A DNA stretch of 64,000 nt from Rhizobium oryziradicis (GCF_001939045.1 NZ_MKIM01000031.1:1-64000); one strand, 5' to 3'. Shown: positions 1 to 9,808, counted from the stretch's first letter. Translations and numbers: made by a program. The notes: generated by a model not told the origin, from the sequence alone.

Positions 1-29
1 AGAGCGAAACCAACACTTCCAAAGAAGCG

Positions 30-55
30 CCGCCTCGTTCGGTGAGGCGGTTTCT
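30..55. terminator. Hairpin terminator of an upstream gene outside the window
   Basis: CCGCCTC at 30-36 pairs perfectly with GAGGCGG at 44-50 around a 7-nt loop, followed by TTTCT. The short T-run makes it a modest intrinsic terminator. Its parent gene lies left of the window. Confidence 0.6.
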
Positions 56-266
56 AGGCCCACAGCCCAAATATGTCAAACAGATTTTTAGCGAAAATCC
101 CACTTTTCTGCCAATCAATTGATCGTACACGATGTTTGTTGTTTTCATTGCGTTTATGACAAAAACATTGAGCGCCAAAAGTTGAAAAACACTGCCAAAC
201 CTCGGCGTCGCTCGCTCAATCGCACAGAACTTGATAGTTTCTGCATTCATATAGAGGGAGATTTTG

Positions 267-1211
267 ATGCTGGTATTGAATGAACATGAAACAGAGCGTG
301 CGCTGGAATGGCTCGCTCTTATAGACGCGCTCAAAGCGATGTTTTCGGCACCCTGTGAAATGCCTGTACGGCACCACCATAATATGAAGGTGCCCGGGCG
401 CGCCGATGCGACATTGCTGTTGATGCCCGCCTGGTTGCCGGGGCAATATTGTGGGGTGAAGCTGGTTTCTGTCTATCCTGATAATCATCTGTCTGGTCTG
501 CCAGCGGTGCAGGGCGGTTATCTTTTGACATCGGGCAAGACCGGTGAAATGTTGGCTTTGGTGGATGGTGGTGTCCTGACGGCGCGGCGCACAGCTGCGG
601 CCTCCGCCCTGGCGTCCAGCTATCTTTCACGCGATGACGCCAGCCACATGCTGATGGTGGGGACAGGACGCCTTTCTCTTCATCTTATAGAGGCGCATTC
701 AACGGTACGGCCGCTTAAGCAGATATCGATATGGGGGCGCAACGCCGCCAATGCTGAAGCAACGGCGACTGATGCGCGCTCGAAGGGCTTTAATGCCCAA
801 GCCGTGACCTCTTTGGAAGAGGCAGCGCGTCAGGCGGATATTATATCCTGCGCGACATTGGCAACTGATCCGTTGATTTCTGGCGAATGGCTGAAGCCCG
901 GTGCGCATCTTGATCTGGTGGGCGGCTTCAAGCCTTCGATGCGTGAAGCCGATGATGCCGCCATTCGCCGCGCAAAGGTATATGTTGATACCCGGGCGGG
1001 TGCGATGGCGGAGGCTGGCGATATTGTGCAACCGCTGGCCAATGGCAGCCTGAGCGCGGAAAAGATTTGTGGTGAGCTATCTGAACTGGTGCACGGCGCG
1101 GCAAAAGGTCGTAACAGTGCGGACGAAATCACCCTGTTCAAATCGGTGGGTGCAGCGCTGGAAGATCTCGCCGGAGCGATTCTTGCCTATGAGACGGTGC
1201 GCAACACTTAA
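267..1211 (+). CDS. Ornithine cyclodeaminase / mu-crystallin family reductase
   Basis: 314 residues, the usual length of the ornithine cyclodeaminase/mu-crystallin family. These are NAD(P)-dependent enzymes that either deaminate and cyclise ornithine to proline or reduce cyclic imines such as pyrroline-2-carboxylate. The mid-protein segment LTARRTAAASALAS is typical of the family and precedes a Rossmann motif VGTGRLS at about residues 131-137, where most members have VGTGAQ. The C-terminal half has the family's VGGFKPSMREAD-like stretch. ATG at 267 is chosen because GAGGGAG lies 8 nt upstream; a TTG sits directly before it. hrpB follows after 18 nt, so the two may be co-transcribed. The substrate cannot be fixed from sequence; pyrroline- or piperideine-2-carboxylate reductase is as likely as true ornithine cyclodeaminase. 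Confidence 0.85.
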   Translation: MLVLNEHETERALEWLALIDALKAMFSAPCEMPVRHHHNMKVPGRADATLLLMPAWLPGQYCGVKLVSVYPDNHLSGLPAVQGGYLLTSGKTGEMLALVDGGVLTARRTAAASALASSYLSRDDASHMLMVGTGRLSLHLIEAHSTVRPLKQISIWGRNAANAEATATDARSKGFNAQAVTSLEEAARQADIISCATLATDPLISGEWLKPGAHLDLVGGFKPSMREADDAAIRRAKVYVDTRAGAMAEAGDIVQPLANGSLSAEKICGELSELVHGAAKGRNSADEITLFKSVGAALEDLAGAILAYETVRNT

Positions 1212-1229
1212 GAGACCCGACCTGCCATT

Positions 1230-3692
1230 ATGCCCATAACGCTTCCTGTTTATCCGGTTTCCGAAATCCTGCCTCCTCTTGCTGCCGCCTTGGGGGCTGG
1301 AAACCGGGCTGTCGTCTCGGCTCCTCCGGGTGCTGGCAAAACCACGCTGATTCCTCTCTATCTGTTGGATCAGCCTTGGCGGGGCGATGGCCGGATTATT
1401 CTGCTGGAACCGCGCCGCCTGGCTGCACGGGCAGCGGCAAGCCGCATGGCCAGCCTTTTGGGCGAGCAGGTCGGACAAACGGTGGGCTATCGGATGCGGT
1501 TGGATAATCGCATTTCCGCCAGCACCCGGATTGAAGTGGTGACGGAGGGGGTGTTTGCCCGGATGATTCTGGAAGACCCCGAATTATCGGGCATCAGTGC
1601 TGTGCTGTTTGATGAGTTTCATGAGCGCTCGCTGGATGCCGATTTTGGCTTGGCACTGGCGCTGGATTGCCAATCGGCCTTGCGGGATGATTTGCGCCTG
1701 ATTGTCATGTCTGCCACGCTGGATGTGGAGCGGGTGGCCGCGCTGATGGACAATCCACCCGTTTTGGAAAGTGCGGGGCGCGGATTTCCCATCGATATTC
1801 GCCACCGCGACCGGCCCGGCACCGAGCGGATTGAAGACAGCATGGCAGCCGCCATTTTGGACGCCCACGCCAATGAGGCGGGTTCAATTCTGGCATTTTT
1901 GCCGGGTCAGGCCGAAATTCGGCGGGTGGCAGAACGGCTGGAGGGGCGGCTTCCTGCCTCCACACTGATTGCCCCGCTGTATGGCAATCTGACCCAAGGT
2001 GAGCAGGATCAGGCGATCAAGCCTGCCCCTGCTGGTACGCGAAAGCTGGTATTGGCGACGTCGATTGCCGAAACCTCGATTACCATCGACGGGGTGCGAA
2101 TTGTTATTGATAGCGGCTTGCAGCGTCTGCCAGTCTATGAAGCGTCAACCGGCATCACCCGACTGGAAACCGTGCGGGTGTCGCGCGCCTCTGCCGATCA
2201 ACGCGCCGGGCGCGCCGGGCGCACCGAGCCGGGGATCGCCATTCGGCTATGGCATGCGGGACAAACGGCGGCCCTGCCTGCCTTTACCCCGCCGGAAATT
2301 CTCTCCAGTGATCTTTCCAGCCTTGTGCTGGATATGGCCCATTGGGGGGTGAGCGATCCCGCCGACCTCTGCTTTATCGATCAGCCGCCGAAAGCGCCGC
2401 TGAAAGAAGCGCGAAATCTTCTTTTGTCGCTGGGCGCGCTGGATGATCAAGGGCGTTTGACTGCGACGGGCAAAACCATGCGCGGCCTTGGCCTACCGCC
2501 GAGGTTGGCCGCCATGGTGATTGCTGCCGCAGAGGATGGCAATGGCAGAACGGCCAGCGAATTATCCGTTTTGATCACCGAACAGGGCCTTGGCGGCAGC
2601 GATCTTGATCTGGAAGAGCGGTTGCGGCGTTTTCGCCAAGATCGTGGGGAGCGGGCGAATGCGGCTCGCAAGCTGGCGGAGCGGTTGGTCAAAGACCTGC
2701 CTCGCAGCAAAAACTCACCCTCGCCGGTCTCTGCCGGGCAATTGCTGCTGCACGCCTATCCCGACCGGATTGCTTTCAAGCGCGGGGGGCGCGGACGTTA
2801 TGTCATGGCCAATGGTCGCGGGGCTGAAATTTCCGAGACAGAACGGCTGGCAGCCAGCGAGATGTTGGTGATTGCCGATCTGACCGGGCGTGCCGCGCAA
2901 GCACGTATCCTGAGCGCTGCCGAAATCCTGCTTGCCGATATTGAGGCTTATCTGCCAGAGGCGATCACCCAAGGCGATGAGAGCTTTTTTGATCTCTCTG
3001 CCAAGGAAGTGCGCGCCCGCCGGGTCAAGCGCATTGGAGCCATCATTCTGGAAGAAACGCCACTGGCCAAGCCGACGGGTGAAGCCGCAACCAAAGCCTT
3101 GGCTGAGGGTTTGCGTCAAATCGGGCTGGAGCGCTTGGAGTTTAGCAAAGCAGCGGAGCAATTGCGCCAGCGGATTGGCTTTCTGCATCGTTCCCTTGGT
3201 GCACCTTGGCCAGAGATGAGCGATGAGGCGTTGCTGGAGCGGCTGGATGAATGGTTCCTTCCATTTCAAACGGGTGTGCGCAGTTTTGCCGCCATTTCCG
3301 CCAGTGGATTGATGGATGGGTTGAAATCTCTTGTTCCCTATGAGGTTCAGCGCGATCTGGAACGGCTGGCCCCCACCCATTTCACCGCCCCCACCGGCAT
3401 GAACCATGCCATCCATTATGAGGGCGATGAGCCAAAATTGATCATTCGAGTGCAGGAGCTTTATGGCTTGAAGCAGCATCCCACCATTGGTGGTGGAAAA
3501 TTGCCGCTTTTGCTGGAGCTCACCTCACCCGCCCACCGGCCCATCCAGACCACGCGTGATCTGCCCGGTTTCTGGGCCGGATCGTGGAGTGATGTGCGCG
3601 CCGAGATGCGTGGGCGTTATCCGCGCCACCCGTGGCCGGACGATCCGGCCAATGCAGCCCCCACGACACGGGTAAAACCGCGTGGTACATAA
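1230..3692 (+). CDS. hrpB: ATP-dependent helicase HrpB
   Basis: 820 residues, the normal length for HrpB, a DEAH-type superfamily 2 helicase of unclear cellular role found widely in proteobacteria. Walker A APPGAGKTT is at residues 31-39. Motif II is DEFHERS, the DEFH variant usual in HrpB. Motif III is SATLD, and the motif V/VI region contains TSIAETSITIDG and ADQRAGRAGRTEPG. The C-terminal third is the HrpB-specific region ending in a proline- and arginine-rich stretch (GRYPRHPWPDDP). It lies 18 nt after the reductase gene on the same strand. No frameshift or missing motif was seen. Confidence 0.95.
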   Translation: MPITLPVYPVSEILPPLAAALGAGNRAVVSAPPGAGKTTLIPLYLLDQPWRGDGRIILLEPRRLAARAAASRMASLLGEQVGQTVGYRMRLDNRISASTRIEVVTEGVFARMILEDPELSGISAVLFDEFHERSLDADFGLALALDCQSALRDDLRLIVMSATLDVERVAALMDNPPVLESAGRGFPIDIRHRDRPGTERIEDSMAAAILDAHANEAGSILAFLPGQAEIRRVAERLEGRLPASTLIAPLYGNLTQGEQDQAIKPAPAGTRKLVLATSIAETSITIDGVRIVIDSGLQRLPVYEASTGITRLETVRVSRASADQRAGRAGRTEPGIAIRLWHAGQTAALPAFTPPEILSSDLSSLVLDMAHWGVSDPADLCFIDQPPKAPLKEARNLLLSLGALDDQGRLTATGKTMRGLGLPPRLAAMVIAAAEDGNGRTASELSVLITEQGLGGSDLDLEERLRRFRQDRGERANAARKLAERLVKDLPRSKNSPSPVSAGQLLLHAYPDRIAFKRGGRGRYVMANGRGAEISETERLAASEMLVIADLTGRAAQARILSAAEILLADIEAYLPEAITQGDESFFDLSAKEVRARRVKRIGAIILEETPLAKPTGEAATKALAEGLRQIGLERLEFSKAAEQLRQRIGFLHRSLGAPWPEMSDEALLERLDEWFLPFQTGVRSFAAISASGLMDGLKSLVPYEVQRDLERLAPTHFTAPTGMNHAIHYEGDEPKLIIRVQELYGLKQHPTIGGGKLPLLLELTSPAHRPIQTTRDLPGFWAGSWSDVRAEMRGRYPRHPWPDDPANAAPTTRVKPRGT

Positions 3693-3758
3693 GGATAATA
3701 TTGGCTGGGGAGGGTCAATATAGCTTTGGTCCGAAACGTGGGAACCGGGGGGATTCGC

Positions 3759-5078
3759 ATGAACGAAAATGTGGATACGCAGATGAATTTTGGCACTACC
3801 AGCCGCCGCCTCCGGCTTGAAACACTGGTTCGCCTTCGCTGGTTGGCCGTTGCAGGGCAGACGATGACCCTGATCATCGTGTCGCTGGTCTTGCAATTTC
3901 CCATGCCGGTTCTGGCGGTGGCGATTCTGATTGGCACGCTGGCAATCGTGAATTTCATTTTGCAAGTCGCCTTCCCATCCACCCAAAGGTTGGAGCCGAT
4001 CTGGACCTTTGCCATTCTGGCGCTGGATCTTTTGCAAATGACCGGGCTGCTGTTCATCACCGGCGGGCTTTCCAATCCGTTTGCGCCGCTGATTTGCGTG
4101 CCTGTTATTATCACCTTTGCATCGCAACCGTTGCGTCATGCCATGGCGCTGATGGTGCTGGCGTTAATTTGCATTTCAAGCTTGGCGTTCACGCCTTATC
4201 GGCTGCCCTGGTATGCCGATTATATTGATCGTGGCGGACCGGTGATGCTGGTGGCCATCTGGTGTTCTATTGTCTCCATGAGCACGTTTGCGGCGTTCTA
4301 TGCCTATCGGGTTTCCAAGGAGGCCAATCTTTTGGCCGATGCGCTGACGGCAACGGAGCTGGTGTTGCAAAAGGAAAAGCACCTTTCGCAACTGGATGGT
4401 CTGGCCGCCGCCGCCGCCCATGAGCTAGGCACGCCGCTGGCCACTATCAGTGTTGTCGCAAAAGAAATGGAGCGTGAATTCGGCAAAGACCCGCGCCTGA
4501 GCGAGGATTTGCAGCTGTTGCGCAGCCAGAGTGAGCGGTGTCGCGATATTCTCAAGCAGCTGACCACGCTGTCATCCGAGGGTGACGAGCATATGCGCAC
4601 CTTGCCTTTGTCATCCTTGATTGAAGAGGTGATTGCGCCCCATCGGGAATTTGGCATCAAGCTGACCGTGCTGGAGCCATCCGGGCGCGAGGGCGAGCCA
4701 GTGGGCAGCCGCAATCCCGGCATTCTTTACGGTCTTGGCAATCTGATCGAAAACGCCCTGGATTACGCAAAGGACCAGGTGACGGTGACGGTTGAGCACG
4801 ACCACCGGCACGTCACCATTACCATCGATGATGACGGCGAAGGGTTCACGCCCGACATCCTGCTGCGGATTGGCGAGCCTTACGTGACCAGCCGCAAGAG
4901 CGATGCCCGCGCCGGCGGCCTCGGGTTGGGATTGTTTATCGCCAAGACTTTGCTGGAGCGCTCAGGCGCGCATCTGAAATTTGAAAACAGAGCGGGGCCG
5001 ACGCCGGGTGCGCCTGTGCTGGGTGCCTCTGTTGTTGTGCGCTGGCCGCGCAAGGCCATGGAAACCCCAATAAAGTGA
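3759..5078 (+). CDS. actS: Redox sensor histidine kinase ActS (RegB/PrrB family)
   Basis: 439 residues. The first ~170 residues are hydrophobic with about six membrane segments, followed by a kinase core. GGLSNPF at residues 102-108 is the quinone-binding heptapeptide of RegB. The H-box reads AAAAHELGTPLATI with phospho-accepting His221. Cys261 in SERCRDIL matches the redox-active cysteine of RegB. N- and G-boxes follow (NLIENALDYAKD, DDDGEGF, GGLGLGLFIAKTLLERSG). In rhizobia ActS-ActR controls acid tolerance, CO2 fixation and redox-responsive genes. ATG 3759 is preferred over the upstream TTG at 3726 because a GGGGGG-rich Shine-Dalgarno lies just before it. Its regulator gene actR follows 254 nt downstream, with palindromic repeats between. 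Confidence 0.93.
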   Translation: MNENVDTQMNFGTTSRRLRLETLVRLRWLAVAGQTMTLIIVSLVLQFPMPVLAVAILIGTLAIVNFILQVAFPSTQRLEPIWTFAILALDLLQMTGLLFITGGLSNPFAPLICVPVIITFASQPLRHAMALMVLALICISSLAFTPYRLPWYADYIDRGGPVMLVAIWCSIVSMSTFAAFYAYRVSKEANLLADALTATELVLQKEKHLSQLDGLAAAAAHELGTPLATISVVAKEMEREFGKDPRLSEDLQLLRSQSERCRDILKQLTTLSSEGDEHMRTLPLSSLIEEVIAPHREFGIKLTVLEPSGREGEPVGSRNPGILYGLGNLIENALDYAKDQVTVTVEHDHRHVTITIDDDGEGFTPDILLRIGEPYVTSRKSDARAGGLGLGLFIAKTLLERSGAHLKFENRAGPTPGAPVLGASVVVRWPRKAMETPIK

Positions 5079-5120
5079 CTTTACCATGACAGCCGTACGG
5101 GCGATAAACCTTTGGAATGA

Positions 5121-5167
5121 GAGTTTGTTCGGTAAAAATAATCGCTCCTTTTCCAAAAAGCAGACTC
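5121..5167. repeat. Degenerate palindromic intergenic repeat (family A-like)
   Basis: Starts GAGTTTGTT and ends AGACTC, with a GGTAAAA...CCTTTTCC interior. It follows the layout of the better copies at 48168-48216 and 30659-30707, but the core is degraded. Confidence 0.4.
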
Positions 5168-5220
5168 ATACAAGAGAACCGAGAGTCAGTCTGGTTCGTA
5201 TAAAGCTAGAGTGACGCTCT

Positions 5221-5268
5221 ACCCTGTCAGGTTCAAATTGAACCGGACAGGGTGGAAACTTTTTTATT
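5221..5268 (+). terminator. Long hairpin with T-run downstream of actS
   Basis: ACCCTGTC-A-GGTTCAA (5221-5236) pairs with TTGAACC-G-GACAGGGT (to 5253), followed by a T-rich run at 5260-5270. It probably ends the actS transcript. The inner part (GTCAGGTTCAAA...GAACC) recurs in the hairpin at 48227-48269, so it may also be a mobile palindromic unit. Confidence 0.6.
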
Positions 5269-5271
5269 TTC

Positions 5272-5315
5272 GTTTGTCGGATCAGAAAACCGGATTCCAC
5301 TTTTCTCTGACAAAC
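5272..5315. repeat. Palindromic intergenic repeat, family A
   Basis: Terminal inverted repeat GTTTGTC / GACAAAC encloses GAAAACCGGATTCCACTTTTC. The core is shared, in either orientation, with copies near 12.9, 30.7, 47.1, 48.2 and 54.3 kb. It ends 17 nt before the actR start codon, so it sits in that gene's leader or promoter. Confidence 0.7.
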
Positions 5316-5332
5316 GCTGAAGGACTGAAAAT

Positions 5333-5941
5333 ATGACCCAGGATAGTTTGCACCAAGAGCAGCAGGCAAAGGACGTCGCCTCCAGCGAAGACCTCAACGA
5401 CACCGTCGATCTTGGCGTGGACCCCACGCTGTTGATTGTCGATGACGATTTGCCTTTCTTGCGGCGCCTGGCGCGGGCCATGGAATCGCGCGGTTTCAAA
5501 GTGGATATGGCCAGTTCTGTGGCCGAAGGCATTGCAAAATCCATTGCGGCCGCACCCAAATATGCCGTGGTTGACCTTCGGCTGGGTGATGGCAACGGGC
5601 TTGATGTGATTGCAGCCATTCGTGAGCGCCGCGACGACACGCGGATTATCGTTTTGACAGGCTATGGCAATATTGCCACCGCCGTGACCGCTGTGAAGCT
5701 GGGTGCTGTCGATTACCTGTCAAAACCTGCCGATGCAGATGATGTGTTTAACGCCCTCACCCAACGCGCTGGCGAAAAAGCGGATGTGCCGGAAAACCCG
5801 ATGTCTGCAGACCGGGTACGCTGGGAGCATATTCAGCGCGTCTATGAAGCTTGCGAACGCAATGTGTCTGAAACCGCAAGGCGGCTTAACATGCATCGCC
5901 GCACCCTGCAGCGCATTTTGGCCAAACGGGCACCCAAATAG
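5333..5941 (+). CDS. actR: Response regulator ActR (RegA/PrrA family)
   Basis: 202 residues, slightly longer than RegA because of an N-terminal acidic/glutamine-rich tail of ~30 residues. Receiver domain: acidic pocket VDDD at about 36-39, phospho-acceptor Asp81 in VVDLRLGDGNG, conserved Thr in VLTGYG and Lys in YLSKPAD. The C-terminal domain is a Fis-type helix-turn-helix, SETARRLNMHRRTLQRIL, the same DNA-recognition sequence type as RegA/PrrA. It is the partner of ActS just upstream and a global redox/acid-response regulator in rhizobia. It converges with mmcB with only 12 nt between stop codons. Confidence 0.95.
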   Translation: MTQDSLHQEQQAKDVASSEDLNDTVDLGVDPTLLIVDDDLPFLRRLARAMESRGFKVDMASSVAEGIAKSIAAAPKYAVVDLRLGDGNGLDVIAAIRERRDDTRIIVLTGYGNIATAVTAVKLGAVDYLSKPADADDVFNALTQRAGEKADVPENPMSADRVRWEHIQRVYEACERNVSETARRLNMHRRTLQRILAKRAPK

Positions 5942-5953
5942 AGCGCACCCAAA

Positions 5954-6448
5954 TCATTCCACCTGTTTTTGGCGGGGTGGGATGGCATCCCACTCGGCTT
6001 TCATCAACCGATGCGCAGCAGCGGTTGCGAAATTCAAGGTCACGGCCTTGCGGGTGGCGGGGGCCAGCCTGTGTTCCGGTGCCTCGCGCAGGATATGGGC
6101 GGCATAGCCATCCGAGAGAATAAAGCCGCAATCGGGTGGAAAAATCTCCTGCGGCACATCGGGCAAGGTTGCGAAAAACAATCGGTCGCAGTGCTTGCGA
6201 TAATCGGGCCATTTGCGATCCACCCGAAAATCTTCAATCGACGACTTGATCTCGATAATCCAGATCTCTCCCTTGTCCGAGAGACTGATGAGATCAGCCC
6301 GCCGTCCACTGGCCAAGGCAAGCTCCGGCAAGCAGGCTTGACGCATCTGGCGAAGCAAAACTTGCACGCCCCGGCGAATCATTAACGCGCGCTCCGATTG
6401 TCGTCCGTCGATTAAGGAGTCTTTAACGGAAACGTTAAGAATCGTCAT
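5954..6448 (-). CDS. mmcB: MmcB family DNA repair protein
   Basis: 164 residues. Family signatures are a nuclease-like core with GRRADLISLS, IWIIEIKSSIEDF and DRKWPDYRKHCDRLFFA; the D...EIK arrangement fits a PD-(D/E)XK-like fold. In Caulobacter, MmcB was identified as an SOS-associated DNA-repair protein, but its biochemical activity is unsettled. No clear alphaproteobacterial LexA box (GTTC-N7-GTTC) was seen in the 178 nt upstream. It is transcribed toward actR and diverges from the L,D-transpeptidase gene. Confidence 0.85.
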   Translation of the reverse strand: MTILNVSVKDSLIDGRQSERALMIRRGVQVLLRQMRQACLPELALASGRRADLISLSDKGEIWIIEIKSSIEDFRVDRKWPDYRKHCDRLFFATLPDVPQEIFPPDCGFILSDGYAAHILREAPEHRLAPATRKAVTLNFATAAAHRLMKAEWDAIPPRQKQVE

Positions 6449-6626
6449 TTTTCAGCCCTCCTCGCGTCATCGATATGTTGCAAAAAAACCATCCTTCAGC
6501 AATTTGCGAGGCGCGAGCGCGCTTGATCGCCCAGAGCGCTTGCAAACTTTCCAGTAATAAAAAATATACCTCTATCAAAGCTGTAAACCCAGTTAAACTT
6601 CCTGCCCGAAAGTCGATGAGCCTCCC

Positions 6627-7331
6627 ATGCGAATCCGCACTGCACTGACCGTGCTCGGTCTCCTGTCCACCATTGCCATCACAGGCTGCACAACAACATC
6701 TCAAGCTGACACAAAAAAGACGGCTGCCGCAACACCGGTTGCCGCCCCAGAGCCAGTCAAGGTTGCCACAGCCAAAATCTTTGACGATGCTTATGGCCCT
6801 GTCACTGATGCCGGTTATGCGCTGCCAGCCATTCCAATTCAGAAGGTCAACCCAAAGTTCCGCCGTCAGGTGGTTTCTTATCAGACCAATGAAAAGCCCG
6901 GCACGATCATCGTCAACACCAAGGAACGTTTCCTGTATTACGTTCTCGGCAATGGTGAGGCGATGCGCTACGGCATTGGCGTCGGCAAGGACGGTTTTGC
7001 ATGGCAGGGCGAGGCCTATGTGGCCTGGAAGCAGGAATGGCCAACCTGGCATCCGCCCAAGGAAATGGCTGTTCGCAAGCCTGAAATTGCCAAATATGTC
7101 GAAAACGGTATGGGCCCCAGCATCAGCAATCCGCTGGGTGCGCGCGCCATGTATCTGTTCAACGAAAAGGGTCAGGACACGTTGTTCCGCATCCATGGTT
7201 CGCCAGAATGGGCCTCCATCGGCACCGCCGCATCGTCTGGCTGCATCCGTATGATCAATCAGGATGTGATTGATCTTTACAGCCACGTGCGTCCGGGCAA
7301 GGAAACCAAGGTTATCGTTCAGCAGAGCTGA
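6627..7331 (+). CDS. L,D-transpeptidase (YkuD domain) lipoprotein
   Basis: 234 residues. The N-terminus is a lipoprotein signal: MRIRTALTVLGLL followed by lipobox ITGC with Cys21 as the acylation site. After a low-complexity Ala/Pro/Thr linker comes a YkuD catalytic domain. It carries IIVNTKERFLYYVLGNGEAMRYGIG-type strands and the active-site signature HGS...SSGCIRM, where the cysteine is the nucleophile. Such enzymes cross-link peptidoglycan (3-3 bonds) or attach proteins to it; rhizobia rely heavily on L,D-cross-links and have many paralogs. Which paralog this is cannot be told. A strong terminator follows at 7357. Confidence 0.93.
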   Translation: MRIRTALTVLGLLSTIAITGCTTTSQADTKKTAAATPVAAPEPVKVATAKIFDDAYGPVTDAGYALPAIPIQKVNPKFRRQVVSYQTNEKPGTIIVNTKERFLYYVLGNGEAMRYGIGVGKDGFAWQGEAYVAWKQEWPTWHPPKEMAVRKPEIAKYVENGMGPSISNPLGARAMYLFNEKGQDTLFRIHGSPEWASIGTAASSGCIRMINQDVIDLYSHVRPGKETKVIVQQS

Positions 7332-7356
7332 GCGTAAAACTTGTTCTACAAAAAAG

Positions 7357-7386
7357 CCGCCGAATGCACATTCGGCGGCTTTTTTG
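7357..7386. terminator. Bidirectional intrinsic terminator between the L,D-transpeptidase gene and glcB
   Basis: GCCGCCGAAT (7357-7366) pairs with ATTCGGCGGC (7371-7380), flanked by six A before and five T after. It works for both converging genes. Confidence 0.9.
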
Positions 7387-7400
7387 TTTCACGTGAAAAC
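7385..7400. other. parS-like centromere site 1
   Basis: TGTTTCACGTGAAAAC matches the widely conserved ParB site TGTTTCACGTGAAACA at 14 of 16 positions (13 of the 14 inner palindrome bases). It lies in the glcB / transpeptidase gap, abutting the terminator. Confidence 0.7.
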
Positions 7401-7412
7401 ATGTGAGGCTTT

Positions 7413-9575
7413 TCAGGCGGCTTTCACTTCCAGCCGACGGCGGTGTAAAACTGGCTCTGTGTAGCCATTGGGTTGCTCGCGGCCCTTCAACACCAGATCC
7501 AGCGCTGCCTGAAACGCAATTGATCCCTCGAAATCCGTTGCCATAGGCTGATAGAGCGCGTCGCCAGCATTTTGCTGATCCACCACAGCCGCCATGCGCT
7601 GCATGGTTTCCACCACCTGCTCTCTGGTCACAACGCCATGATGCAGCCAGTTGGCCATATGTTGGGCAGAAATGCGCAAGGTCGCGCGGTCTTCCATCAG
7701 ACCGACATTGTTAATGTCAGGCACCTTTGAGCAGCCAATGCCCTGATCCACCCAGCGCACCACATAGCCCAGAATGCCTTGGGCATTGTTGTCCAGCTCG
7801 CGCTGGATTTCTTCTGGCGTCCAATTGGGACGGGTTGCCACCGGCACCGAGAGAATGTCGGAGAGTTTGGCCCGCGCCCGGCTTTTCAGGCTGGCCTGCA
7901 CACCGGCAACGTTGACCGTATGATAATGGGTGGCATGCAGGGTTGCTGCCGTGGGCGATGGCACCCAGGCGGTGTTGGCTCCGGCCTTTGGATGGGCAAT
8001 TTTCTGCTCCAGCATCGCTGCCATCAGATCGGGCATGGCCCACATGCCCTTGCCAATCTGGGCGTGGCCAGAAAGGCCGCATTGCAGACCAATATCCACA
8101 TTCCAGTTTTCATAGGCGGCAATCCATGACGCCTGCTTCATATCACCCTTGCGGATCATTGGACCCGCTTCCATGGAGGTATGAATTTCATCGCCGGTGC
8201 GATCGAGGAAGCCGGTGTTGATGAACACCACGCGGTCCTTAGCGGCGCGAATGCATTCCTTCAGGTTCACCGTGGTGCGGCGCTCCTCATCCATAATACC
8301 CATTTTGATGGTGTTAGGGGCCATGCCCAGTGCCTGCTCGACTTTTGAAAAAATCTCGACGGCGAAAGCCACTTCTTCCGGCCCATGCATCTTCGGCTTA
8401 ACCACATACATCGAGCCAAGCTGCGAATTTTGGCGGCGACCGTTAGGGCCGATGTCATGCAAGGCAATCAGCGCGGTGACCATTGCATCCATAATGCCTT
8501 CCGGCACTTCATTGCCGTCACGATCCAGAATGGCCGGATTGGTCATCAAATGCCCGACATTGCGCACCAGCATCAGGGAGCGGCAATGAATGTCGAAGGA
8601 TTTGCCGTGCGGGTCGGTGAACTGGCGATCCGGGTTGAGCTTGCGGGTAAAGCTGCTATCGCCCTTGGAGACCACCTCCTCCAAATCGCCCTTCATCAGG
8701 CCAAGCCAGTTGGAATAGGCCAGCACCTTGTCTTCGGCATCCACCGCTGCAACCGAATCCTCGCAATCCATGATCGTGGTGATCGCCGATTCAAGCCGCA
8801 CATCGTTGATGTTTGCCGCATCGTTTGCTCCAATTGCGCCTGTCGCATCAATGCAGATTTCGATGTGCAGACCATTGCGCTGCAAGAGATAGGACGTGAT
8901 TGCGCCAGCTTTGGCGTTGGAGCCGGCAAACTGGCTAGGATCGGTCAGGCCCGTCTTGACACCATTGGTCAATGTGACGGCAAGATAGCCATCGCTGAGG
9001 CCAAGGGCTGCGACATCGGCCCAACTGCCGCCCGTGAGCGGCACCGACTGATCGAGAAAATGGCGCGCCCAGGCAATGACTTTTGCGCCGCGCACCGGAT
9101 TATAGCCCCTGCCCTTTTCCGCACCGTCGCTCTCGGCAATAGCATCCGTGCCATACAATGCGTCATAGAGCGAACCCCAGCGCGCGTTGGCAGCGTTCAA
9201 GGCGTAGCGCGCATTCATCACCGGCACGACCAGTTGCGGCCCGGCAATAGTGGCAATCTCGGCATCGACATTTTGAGTGTTGACCGAAAAATCCGGCCCT
9301 TCTGGCAGGATATAGCCAATCTCACGCAGGAAGGCTTCATAGGCTGCAAGATCGTTCGGCGCGCCATTTTTGCGATACCAGTCATCGAGCTTTGCCTGAA
9401 AATCATCACGCTTGGCAAGCAATTCACGGTTTTTGGGGCCAAGGGTGTGGATCAGATCGGCAAAAGATTTGAAAAACGCCTCAGCCTCCACCCCTGTGCC
9501 GGGCAGCGCCTTGTGCACGAGGAAGTCATAAAGCCCCTGATCAATCGCCAGACCATAGTGTTCAACACGCGCCAT
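7413..9575 (-). CDS. glcB: Malate synthase G
   Basis: 720 residues, the size of the long G isoform. It condenses glyoxylate with acetyl-CoA to malate in the glyoxylate shunt and in glycolate use. Recognisable family segments include [49 protein letters not shown] and [18 protein letters not shown], with the conserved acidic and arginine residues of the active site. A good Shine-Dalgarno, GGAGG, precedes the ATG. It is monocistronic: a terminator follows at 7357-7386 and a repeat-bearing gap lies upstream. Confidence 0.97.
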   Translation of the reverse strand: MARVEHYGLAIDQGLYDFLVHKALPGTGVEAEAFFKSFADLIHTLGPKNRELLAKRDDFQAKLDDWYRKNGAPNDLAAYEAFLREIGYILPEGPDFSVNTQNVDAEIATIAGPQLVVPVMNARYALNAANARWGSLYDALYGTDAIAESDGAEKGRGYNPVRGAKVIAWARHFLDQSVPLTGGSWADVAALGLSDGYLAVTLTNGVKTGLTDPSQFAGSNAKAGAITSYLLQRNGLHIEICIDATGAIGANDAANINDVRLESAITTIMDCEDSVAAVDAEDKVLAYSNWLGLMKGDLEEVVSKGDSSFTRKLNPDRQFTDPHGKSFDIHCRSLMLVRNVGHLMTNPAILDRDGNEVPEGIMDAMVTALIALHDIGPNGRRQNSQLGSMYVVKPKMHGPEEVAFAVEIFSKVEQALGMAPNTIKMGIMDEERRTTVNLKECIRAAKDRVVFINTGFLDRTGDEIHTSMEAGPMIRKGDMKQASWIAAYENWNVDIGLQCGLSGHAQIGKGMWAMPDLMAAMLEQKIAHPKAGANTAWVPSPTAATLHATHYHTVNVAGVQASLKSRARAKLSDILSVPVATRPNWTPEEIQRELDNNAQGILGYVVRWVDQGIGCSKVPDINNVGLMEDRATLRISAQHMANWLHHGVVTREQVVETMQRMAAVVDQQNAGDALYQPMATDFEGSIAFQAALDLVLKGREQPNGYTEPVLHRRRLEVKAA

Positions 9576-9737
9576 TTCAGCCTCCTGCGGTCATTTTATG
9601 CCATTCTACAGCCTGCGCACCTATCATCAAAGGATAGTCGCGCCTGCAAAATCCAGTTTGCACAGTGATGCTGCGCGTGCGCTTCTGTCAATCAGGCACA
9701 AGTTCGAAAGATTTATGCTTTTTTGGAAATAATCGTC

Positions 9738-9808
9738 TGCTATGCAGCAGATTTAAAGTGTTACAGCGTCTTTTGTGCGCCATATATGGCGCACGGCGCT
9801 GTAGGCGT
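9738..9808. repeat. Palindromic intergenic repeat, family B (copy 1)
   Basis: ATTTAAAGTGTTACAGCG is followed by a perfect 20-bp palindrome GTGCGCCATATATGGCGCAC (9775-9794), and the outer ACAGCG (9763-9768) pairs with CGCTGT (9797-9802). The same arrangement occurs at 38221-38285. It ends at the stop codon of the DUF1402 gene, so it may also act as that gene's terminator. Confidence 0.75.

Noticed and set aside
7413-9668. Long plus-strand frame (427 codons, 8385-9668) and others opposite glcB
   Set aside because: Shadow of the high third-position G+C of glcB; no family motif, whereas glcB is unmistakable.
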